From: an uncultured Erysipelotrichaceae bacterium
Lineage (GTDB): Bacteria > Bacillota_I > Bacilli_A > Erysipelotrichales > Erysipelotrichaceae
Length of the DNA stretch: 50,602 nucleotides
NCBI GenBank assembly: GCA_902786245.1
Contig: CADABS010000016.1
Coordinates: 1-50,602, forward strand
Direction: 5' to 3'
Program-made: the position numbers and the translations under genes
The notes under the pieces: model-generated
What the model was told of the DNA's origin: nothing
What the model saw: only the letters and a program-made list of their open reading frames with translations
The model's database searches: none
In this document: in pieces, positions 45,425 through 50,602 of the stretch
How positions within the stretch are numbered: position 1 is the first letter of the stretch
Layout of the letters: the number at the start of each line of letters is the position of its first letter

Positions 45425-45842
45425 AGAACTGTTTGAGCGGTTGCTGACCATTGTCCCTAAAGGACGTGAGAACGCTATTCCGCAGTGGTATCTTGCCTCT
45501 CTGCTCAATCTCAGTGTGCCTCAGGTGAAGTCTCTTCTCTGTCAGGCAAGAACTGAAGGCTATTTCATCGCAGGTGACCTTGAGGGTTATTACGTCCCTG
45601 TCACTCTGGACGAACTCCATTGTTATTATCGGTATATGTTTCAGGGTGCTATGACACGTCTCCGCAGTTTAGAGGCGTTCAGGAAGACTCTTAAGTCTTA
45701 CGGCATTAATAACCCTGAGAAGGACTTTCCTGAAGGAAAAGACAAGCATGTTGAAGTACCTTCAAAGAACGTCCGTCACGATGAGTCAAAAAGGTTTCAG
45801 CAGACATGCTTTGTGTTCTTCTTTGACGATTTGGAGGAGTAA
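45411..45842 (+). CDS. Winged-helix-like phage protein of unknown role
   Basis: A 143-residue protein. The first 75 residues ('ENAIPQWYLASLLNLSVPQVKSLLCQARTEGYFIAG') read like a winged helix that recognises DNA, followed by a helical middle and an acidic end. It lies between the small HTH gene (14-base overlap) and the primase (stop and start share the base pair TAATG at 45840-45844), so it belongs to the replication operon. Possibly a replication initiator or regulator; not identified. Confidence 0.65.
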   Translation: MKRNEELFERLLTIVPKGRENAIPQWYLASLLNLSVPQVKSLLCQARTEGYFIAGDLEGYYVPVTLDELHCYYRYMFQGAMTRLRSLEAFRKTLKSYGINNPEKDFPEGKDKHVEVPSKNVRHDESKRFQQTCFVFFFDDLEE

Positions 45843-46753
45843 TGAAATACACACGTTTCATTCCTGAGTTCTTCAGGGAACGTGTGCTGTGGTGTGTATG
45901 GAGGCTCGAACTGGGCAAGAACGGAAGACAGACAAAAGTCCCGTACTGTGCTAACAGATCAGGGAGAGCCTCCAGTACCTCACCTGATACATGGTCAACC
46001 TATGAAGACGCACTCAGAGCCTTCAGGAGGGACAAGTATAACGGTCTTGGAATTGTCTTCAGTGAGTCCCTGAACTGCGTATTCGTTGACGTTGATCATT
46101 GCATAGACCCTGACACAGGAGAAATAGACGAGAGAGGCACATACATGCTCAACATGTTTCCTGACACGTACTGTGAACTCTCTCAGTCATTGACAGGACT
46201 TCATTTCTTTGTAAAAGGCACTATTCCTAAAGGCTTCAAGAACTCAAAGGTGAACATTGAAATGTACTACACAGGACGGTACTGTGCCTTCACTGGGTAT
46301 GCATTACAGCCTTGTGAGCCTTCGGAAAATCAGGAGGGACTGACTGCTGTATACGAGAGGTTTAAGACTCCTGAGCCTGTCAGAATCACAAACGATCAGA
46401 TTGTAAAGCCTGTACTCTCGTCCGATCAGGACATATTGCAGAGACTTATGAAGAACACAAAAGCGAGGGACTTATTCAATGGGAAATGGAAAGACTATTT
46501 CTCCTCCCAGTCTGAGGCTGACTTGTCGCTCTGTGAGACGTTGGCATTTTGGTGTGAACGTGATCAGGACACTATTGACCGTATCTTCAGGTGTTCCGCA
46601 CTGTATCGTGCGAAATGGGACGAGAAACACGGAGAGCAGACCTATGGAGGCATGACAGTTCAGAAGGCGTGCGCATATGTGTCTGACACCTATTCAGAAT
46701 GGAGGAAAAAAAGAAATGCTGAAGTTATCATGTGCATTCTGTCCGAATGGTGA
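45842..46753 (+). CDS. Primase-polymerase-like replication protein
   Basis: A 303-residue protein resembling the N-terminal half of phage NrS-1-type primase-polymerases: 'VLWCVWRLELGKNGRQTKVPYCANRSG', 'WSTYEDALRAFRRDKYNGLGIVFSESLNCVFVDVDHC' (where the VDVDH pair of Asp is the metal site), 'TGLHFFVKG' and 'IEMYYTGRYCAFTG'. The C-terminal third matches the helical domain that links to the helicase. It should prime DNA synthesis of the element. In many relatives primase and helicase are one protein; here they are split with a 38-base overlap. Confidence 0.8.
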   Translation: MKYTRFIPEFFRERVLWCVWRLELGKNGRQTKVPYCANRSGRASSTSPDTWSTYEDALRAFRRDKYNGLGIVFSESLNCVFVDVDHCIDPDTGEIDERGTYMLNMFPDTYCELSQSLTGLHFFVKGTIPKGFKNSKVNIEMYYTGRYCAFTGYALQPCEPSENQEGLTAVYERFKTPEPVRITNDQIVKPVLSSDQDILQRLMKNTKARDLFNGKWKDYFSSQSEADLSLCETLAFWCERDQDTIDRIFRCSALYRAKWDEKHGEQTYGGMTVQKACAYVSDTYSEWRKKRNAEVIMCILSEW

Positions 46754-48191
46754 AATCCTTGAGAAGTTAAAGGAACTCGACCCACTTCATAATCCGCTGT
46801 ATCAGATTCAGGACGAGATCACTTTCGGAAGACTGTTTGGTGACACCTTCAGGAGTGTCCTGAAGTTCAATGTCACAGCGAAAGCATGGTACGCCTATGA
46901 CGGTATAAAGTGGACTGAGGACACAGGAAGTGTCATTGTGGGGAGGCTTGCGGAGACATTCGCACGAATGCTGAAGGTATATCTTGCCGAGACTGTACAG
47001 GGGGATGAGACACAGTTTGAGTCAGCATATCAGAAGTTTGCTTTGAGACTGGGAGACAGGAACAAACGCCTGAAAATGATTGAAGACTCCAAGAACCATA
47101 CGAACGTAAAAATGGAGGACTTTGACAGAGACGGTTATCTCCTGAACCTTCAGAATGGTGTGCTGAACCTGAACACATTCGAGTTTCTTGAGCATGACAG
47201 TGAAATGCTACTTTCTAAAGTGTGTAGTTGCTCGTTCAAGCCTGAAGCGGATTCAGGGGAATGGGAGACGTTTATCTCTCAGGTACTTGAGAACGATCAG
47301 GAGAAGATTGCGTATATACAGCGTTTGTTTGGATACGCTCTGACCGCTGACAATTCAAGAGAGGAGTGCTATCTGTTCTATGGTTCAACCACTCGAAACG
47401 GCAAGTCAACCACTCTCAGAGTCATGGAAACGATGTTAGGGAGTTACGCCATGAGCATTAAACCTGAGTCCCTGACGCAGAGGAAGACTGACGGAAGAAC
47501 GGCTTCAGGAGACATTGCAAGGCTCAAGGGTTGCAGGTTTCTGCACTGCTCAGAGCCTCAAAAGGGAATGGTGTTAGACGTTGCCATGCTCAAGAATTTG
47601 ACAGGGAGAGACATTATCACAGCAAGGAATCTCTATGAGAGGGAGTTTGAGTTCATGCCTGTGTTCAAACTGTTCTTCAATTCCAATTGCCGACCATTAG
47701 TGAATGACATGACTCTGTTCTCTTCAGGGAGAATAAAGGTTATTGAGTTCAACAGGCATTTCTCAGAACAGGAACAGGACACACACCTGAAGGAAAGACT
47801 TGAGTCACAGGAGAACCTGTCCGCATTGCTGAATTGGTGTCTCACAGGACTCAGGGAGTTCAGATCACACGAGACTGCTGTCCCTCAGTCTGTCAAGCAA
47901 GCGACAGAGGTTTATAAACGAGAGTCTGACAAGGTGCAGAACTTCATTGACGAGTGTATTTGTGTCAGTGCTGTCTCAACCAATCTTCCTGTGAAGGTGT
48001 GCTATGAAGCCTTCAGGAAGTGGTGCGCTTCAAACGGTTACAAGGCTGAAGGAAAGAAGAACTTCAAAGAGGTTCTCTCAGGAAAGATTCCGATCAGTGA
48101 GACAGGGACGGTTAACGGAGTCACAGTTCACAATGTCCTGACTGGGTACACACTCACTGAAGACGGAAAAGAGTTTGCTTATGGGTACTAA
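46716..48191 (+). CDS. SF3 helicase (phage/plasmid primase P4-type C-terminal domain)
   Basis: A 491-residue protein with a D5_N-like N-terminal region and an SF3 ATPase: Walker A 'YGSTTRNGKSTTLR', Walker B-region 'CRFLHCSEPQKG', sensor 'KLFFNSNCRPLVNDMTLFSSGRIKVIEF' and a C-terminal winged helix that binds origins. It resembles the Rep helicase of satellites such as P4 and SaPIs. Start 46716 follows GGAGG; earlier in-frame ATG (46677) lacks a site. The candidate origin begins right behind its stop. Confidence 0.87.
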   Translation: MLKLSCAFCPNGEILEKLKELDPLHNPLYQIQDEITFGRLFGDTFRSVLKFNVTAKAWYAYDGIKWTEDTGSVIVGRLAETFARMLKVYLAETVQGDETQFESAYQKFALRLGDRNKRLKMIEDSKNHTNVKMEDFDRDGYLLNLQNGVLNLNTFEFLEHDSEMLLSKVCSCSFKPEADSGEWETFISQVLENDQEKIAYIQRLFGYALTADNSREECYLFYGSTTRNGKSTTLRVMETMLGSYAMSIKPESLTQRKTDGRTASGDIARLKGCRFLHCSEPQKGMVLDVAMLKNLTGRDIITARNLYEREFEFMPVFKLFFNSNCRPLVNDMTLFSSGRIKVIEFNRHFSEQEQDTHLKERLESQENLSALLNWCLTGLREFRSHETAVPQSVKQATEVYKRESDKVQNFIDECICVSAVSTNLPVKVCYEAFRKWCASNGYKAEGKKNFKEVLSGKIPISETGTVNGVTVHNVLTGYTLTEDGKEFAYGY

Positions 48192-48276
48192 TGTGCAGAA
48201 TGTGCATTTTCTATGTAAAGTCTCTACGTGAGAAAGAACTTAGAAAAGTTTACATAATATTTGCACAAATTGCACA
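48192..48276. other. Candidate replication origin: 85-bp dyad with paired iterons around an AT-rich core
   Basis: Two TGTGCA hexamers 9 bases apart (48192, 48201) and two TGCACA hexamers 9 bases apart (48262, 48271) are mirror images about position 48234. Inside them TATGTAAA (48212-48219) and TTTACATA (48249-48256) share the same centre. The 55-base core is AT-rich. The position immediately after the helicase gene matches where SaPI origins lie (iteron sets flanking an AT-rich region). No T-run follows; a G-rich stretch (48277-48291) does. Confidence 0.55.
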
Positions 48277-48364
48277 GGGGGGAGGGGGAGGCTGTGGATA
48301 TGCCTCTCCGAACCTCTGCTGTGACTCTGAAAAAATCTCGCAGAAAACTGGAGGGAATTGTGAT

Positions 48365-48721
48365 ATGACAAACGGACAAAAAAAGGGACGGAACGGAGAA
48401 ACCGAACTGTGTTCCATCCTGAATCAAAAAGGTTTCAGTGTACGGACTGGACGAGCGTTGAACTTCGGAACAGAGCCTGACCTGATCGGACTTCCTCAGG
48501 TTCATATTGAATGTAAGAGGTGCGAAACTCTACGTGTGTATGAGTGGATGCAACAGGCAACGAGAGATTCTCAGCGATTCAATGATGGTGTGCCTTGCGT
48601 GTTCTTTCGGAAGAACCGTCAGGAGTGGTTAGTCTGTATGAGGCTGACGGACTGGGTAGAACTCTACAAGGACTCCCCCTTATTCAGATTGAATAGGCAC
48701 TGTCATGAAACCGATGGATGA
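48365..48721 (+). CDS. Small PDDEXK-type nuclease (Holliday-junction-resolvase-like)
   Basis: A 118-residue protein beginning 'KKGRNGETELCSILNQKGFSVRTGRALNFG' and continuing 'EPDLIGLPQVHIECKRCE', i.e. Glu, Asp and ExK spaced as in the PD-(D/E)XK nuclease fold; a mid-helix 'YEWMQQATRDS' and 'VPCVFFRKN' complete the core. Similar small proteins in Firmicutes phages are labelled resolvase or VRR-NUC-like. It may resolve replication intermediates of the element. GGAGGG stands before the start at 48365; the longer frame from 48191 runs through the candidate origin and is rejected. Confidence 0.75.
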   Translation: MTNGQKKGRNGETELCSILNQKGFSVRTGRALNFGTEPDLIGLPQVHIECKRCETLRVYEWMQQATRDSQRFNDGVPCVFFRKNRQEWLVCMRLTDWVELYKDSPLFRLNRHCHETDG

Positions 48722-48906
48722 CCTCAAAAAAAATATATAGCGGTATTTCCGAGTAAATCGCACTAATTCCTGAGAAAAAGGGAAAAATCAGATCGTGCGA
48801 GCGAAATTATGTCAAAAACAGGTTACCCCATCGGTCTGACAGGACTGCGCTTTGTTTCTGAACAGGGGGGGTATATCCTAACGAAAATATAAAAAAATCG
48901 CTGTCC

Positions 48907-48924
48907 GTGACACAAACGTGACAC
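48907..48924 (+). repeat. GTGACAC pair at the right end (candidate integrase arm sites)
   Basis: GTGACAC at 48907 and 48918, 11 bases apart, inside CCGTGACACAAACGTGACAC; the left-end copy differs by one base. Both pairs lie about 75-105 bases inside the attachment repeats. Confidence 0.6.
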
Positions 48925-48976
48925 ATTTCAGAAAAAGCATAAAAACTCTGGGCAAGTCACTAATACATGAAACATC

Positions 48977-49003
48977 AAAAAAAGGCTTATTTCTAAGCCT
49001 TTT
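48977..49003 (-). terminator. Element-supplied terminator of tRNA-Pro
   Basis: Minus-strand stem AAAAGGCTTA/TAAGCCTTTT (loop GAAA) followed by TTT; it begins 8 bases beyond the tRNA 3' end and replaces the terminator now stranded at 42724-42751. Confidence 0.8.
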
Positions 49004-49010
49004 CTTGTAG

Positions 49011-49055
49011 GTCGGGATGACAGGATTTGAACCTGCGACCCCTTCGTCCCGAACG
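49011..49055 (-). repeat. Right attachment site within intact tRNA-Pro
   Basis: Exact direct repeat of 42760-42804, covering the tRNA from discriminator base to anticodon loop. Confidence 0.88.
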
Positions 49056-49085
49056 AAGTGCTCTACCAAGCTGAGCCACATCCCG
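49012..49085 (-). tRNA. tRNA-Pro(CGG)
   Basis: A complete 74-base cloverleaf on the minus strand: acceptor CGGGATG/CATCCCG with discriminator A, D arm GCTC/GAGC, anticodon stem CTTCG/CGAAG around loop TTCGGGA (anticodon CGG, codon CCG), T arm GCAGG-TTCAAAT-CCTGT. CCA is not encoded. It serves as integration site of the element on its 3' side. CCG is the main Pro codon in the surrounding host genes. Confidence 0.95.
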
Positions 49086-49086
49086 A

Positions 49087-49407
49087 TGCTTTTGCGCATT
49101 GACTATATTAGCACACTGATTTGAAAAATGCTACAAGAATATTTAAAGGTGCAAAATGTGAATTGCATTTTGTTCTATATCAGGTCAAAAAATGTTAGCC
49201 AATAGCCTGTGAACTGTATAAAGGAAACTATGAAGACCAGAATGAGCAAATACAGCAGACGGACCTGCTGTACTGTCTTTGCGAAGAAACGGAGATTATA
49301 TATAGCAAGCAACAGTCCAATCGTCTAGATTGTGACGGATAAAAAGGAAAGTACAGCAATAAAAGTATAATTCATAAGAACTTTGGACAAAATAACAGCT
49401 GAATCAG
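49087..49407. other. Intergenic region behind tRNA-Pro
   Basis: Contains the upstream (promoter) side of the tRNA, with TAATAT as a possible -10 on the minus strand, a hairpin TACAGCAG/CTGCTGTA (49251-49272), and one possible small ORF. No larger gene. Confidence 0.5.
49230..49328 (+). CDS. Possible small basic peptide gene (32 residues)
   Basis: ATG at 49230 with AAAGGAAA upstream opens a 32-codon frame ending TAG, with many Lys/Arg (MKTRMSKYSRRTCC start). A terminator follows 80 bases later. It could be a real small protein, a remnant of a longer gene, or chance. Confidence 0.25.
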   Translation: MKTRMSKYSRRTCCTVFAKKRRLYIASNSPIV

Positions 49408-49427
49408 ACCGGCGCATGCCGGTTTTT
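49408..49427 (+). terminator. Rho-independent terminator used as group II intron target
   Basis: Stem ACCGGC/GCCGGT with GCAT loop followed by TTTTT. The group II intron begins 4 bases later. Confidence 0.8.
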
Positions 49428-49430
49428 CAA

Positions 49431-50513
49431 GTGTGCCGGGCATGGCACATCTCCAGCTGGTGAAAGTCCAGCCACAGGTATTTACCGCCAAGTGTAGTGA
49501 ACCCCAAGTCGAAAACAGGAATGTTGTCGGGAGGCTGTGGAAGAAAGAAGGAGATGTGAATTACCCCGGGAGGTCCTGCGGACGGTTAAGTCCAGACACT
49601 TTCAAACAGATATGGTAAAGCCGGTTGAAAAAGATTTACCGCAGGAAGTCAGCTGAGGTCGTAGTAGGTATCAAGCCTTGGATACTGAAGGACCTAATGT
49701 TTGTATAGTGCGAATCACTATGCGCAAGATTCAGACAGTCCGAATAAGAAGATAGCCTGTAGGCAGAGAAACGTAATCTCTGACGGCGAAAAAAAATTGA
49801 GATGATTCTGAATACTTTACAAGTAGAGGGAGGAGCAGCGAATGGAATTGATTGAGAAGATTCTGAGTGAGGAAAACTTCAACGAGGCAATTAAACGGGT
49901 CAAGAGTAATAAAGGCGCACCGGGAGTCGACAAGATGACGGTGAATGAAATTGACGAATATTTCGATGAACATAAAGGGGACATAAAGAAATCCATTATG
50001 GAAATGGAATACAAGCCTCAGCCGGTAAGAAGGGTCTATATACCCAAACCCAACGGAAAGAAAAGACCGCTCGGCATTCCGACAGTAGCGGACAGAGTGG
50101 TACAGCAGATGGTCGCACAGGAGTTGAACCGAATATATGAACCCACATACAGCGAACATAGTTACGGGTTCAGAACAGGAAGAGACTGCCATGACGCAAT
50201 CGGAGAAGTACTGCAGTATCTGAACGAAGGATATGAATGGGTAATAGATCTGGATATCGAGAAGTATTTCGACACAGTGAATCATGACAAATTGATTTCA
50301 ATACTCAGAGAGAAAGTCAATGACAGAACGACACTGCATCTGATCCGGTCATTTCTCAGAGCAGGAATCATGGAGAACGGACTTGTATCGTCTTCAACAG
50401 TCGGCGTACCTCAAGGAGGTCCGCTGTCTCCGGAACTCTCAAACATATATTTGGATAAGTTTGATAAAGAACTGGAGAGCAGAGGGCTGAGATTTGTGAG
50501 ATATGCGGATTAT
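49431..50513 (+). mobile_element. Group II intron, 3' truncated in this window
   Basis: The 5' end reads GTGTGCCGGGCATGGCAC, and soon after GGTGAAAGTCC, typical of bacterial group II intron domain I. About 410 bases of structured, non-coding intron RNA precede the reverse-transcriptase gene. Insertion just behind a terminator hairpin is the habit of class C introns. The sequence leaves the family at about 50514, inside the RT gene, so the catalytic domains V and VI are missing here. Confidence 0.85.
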
Positions 50514-50525
50514 GCCGAAGTTTAA
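49842..50525 (+). pseudogene. Group II intron reverse transcriptase/maturase, truncated
   Basis: The 227-residue frame covers RT domains 0-5: 'VKSNKGAPGVDKMTV', 'RRVYIPKPNGKKRPLGIPTVADRVVQQ', 'SYGFRTGRDCHDAI', 'WVIDLDIEKYFDTVNH' and 'GVPQGGPLSPELSNIYLD'. It then reads 'RFVRYADY', where RYADD is required: the second catalytic Asp of the YADD box and everything after (RT thumb, maturase X domain) are lost, and it stops at 50523-50525. GGGAGGAG precedes the start. Full-length relatives are above 400 residues, so this copy is dead or interrupted by another insertion at about 50514. Confidence 0.88.
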
Positions 50526-50594
50526 ACTATACCGAAATTTATGACCAAACCCAGTAATTATGGATACTATGCTCAAGAAACTTCGGTATAGTTT
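50524..50594. repeat. Inverted repeat at the right end of the window
   Basis: AAACTATACCGAA (50524-50536) and its exact complement TTCGGTATAGTTT (50582-50594) flank 45 bases; a T-run follows. A second word CCGAAGTTT (50516-50524) also pairs with the right arm. It begins where the intron RT breaks, so it may be the end of an inserted element or an assembly edge. Confidence 0.6.
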
Positions 50595-50602
50595 TTTTGC
50601 TC

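Larger units (their letters stand above)
42760..49010. mobile_element. 6.25-kb integrated element at tRNA-Pro(CGG), PICI/satellite-like
   Basis: Bounded by the 45-bp direct repeat, the element carries integrase and repressor genes (minus strand) divergent from a small HTH gene, a winged-helix-like gene, primase-polymerase, SF3 helicase and nuclease (plus strand). The order int-repressor / small regulator-primase-helicase-origin is that of the left half of phage-inducible chromosomal islands. Terminase, capsid-remodelling, packaging or conjugation genes are absent. GC content is visibly lower than the flanks, Pro codons are mostly CCT instead of CCG, and CCGG, GGCC and AGCT do not occur. Excision would release a circle of 6,251 bp. 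Confidence 0.85.
48722..49010. other. Right end of the element, non-coding
   Basis: About 290 bases of AT-rich DNA without a gene. It holds a G7 run near 48867, the right GTGACAC pair and a terminator. Packaging or further integrase sites could lie here, but I see no specific motif. Confidence 0.55.

Noticed and set aside
48277-48291. G-quadruplex behind the candidate origin
   Set aside because: There are runs of 6, 5 and 2 G; a four-run quadruplex needs a run to be split. Possible but too weak to call.
48191-48364. N-terminal extension of the nuclease from 48191
   Set aside because: The extension would run through the dyad-symmetric region and a poly-Gly tract; GGAGGG before 48365 gives a normal-length nuclease.

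Overview
The window looks like a chromosomal segment of a low-to-mid GC, Gram-positive (Bacillota) gut anaerobe. Strong AGGAGG-type ribosome sites, lipoproteins with Gly-Cys lipoboxes, tight head-to-tail operons with ATGA overlaps and an abundance of intracellular glycoside hydrolases fit an Erysipelotrichaceae-like organism, but no rRNA or marker gene is present to prove this. Both ends of the window lie in repeat-type DNA: a structured tail resembling an IS200/IS605 (TnpB guide RNA) end on the left, and a broken group II intron on the right. This would fit a contig that stops at multicopy elements.

Layout. (1) 98-3868, minus strand: a zinc-uptake operon (Fur-family regulator, small Cys/His membrane protein, binding lipoprotein, ATPase, permease, second lipoprotein). 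It is driven from a promoter overlapped by a perfect 25-bp palindrome. (2) 3938-4765: pyridoxal/pyridoxamine-type kinase, divergent from (3) 4858-10205: a translationally coupled operon of a GNAT-MsrA fusion, polyphosphate kinase 1, a uridine-kinase-like nucleoside kinase and a nitroreductase. (4) 10238-21641: an AraC regulator divergent from a GPH-type sugar symporter, followed by GH2, a sugar isomerase-like protein, GH78, GH43 and GH1. None of these hydrolases has a signal peptide, so small glycosides are probably imported intact and taken apart in the cytoplasm. (5) 21789-25428: a heterodimeric ABC exporter with one degenerate ATP site. (6) 25519-33279: ChbG/YdjC-type deacetylase, GH3, two alpha/beta hydrolases, a phospho-type GH1 and a lipoprotein. 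(7) 33283-40676: flavin oxidoreductase, a gene-poor stretch with RNA-like structure, Nudix hydrolase plus PPK2, another phospho-type GH1 with its AraC regulator, and mannonate dehydratase plus a mannonate-oxidoreductase-like SDR (glucuronate catabolism). (8) 40798-42546: decaying DNA with a MATE gene that has lost its penultimate segment and a GHKL histidine-kinase fragment.

(9) 42760-49011 is the most interesting part: a 6.25-kb integrated element sitting in the 3' half of tRNA-Pro(CGG), bounded by a 45-bp direct repeat. It is organised like the left half of a phage-inducible chromosomal island: integrase and repressor on one strand; divergent small HTH protein, winged-helix-like protein, primase-polymerase and SF3 helicase on the other; an 85-bp dyad-symmetric, iteron-flanked AT-rich region directly after the helicase (a candidate origin); and a small nuclease. 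No capsid, terminase, packaging or obvious cargo gene is present. Its DNA contains no CCGG, GGCC or AGCT by my reading, whereas CCGG is very common in the host DNA around it.

(10) 49087-50602: a short intergenic region, a terminator, and a group II intron inserted just behind that terminator. Its reverse transcriptase departs from the family in the middle of the catalytic YADD motif.
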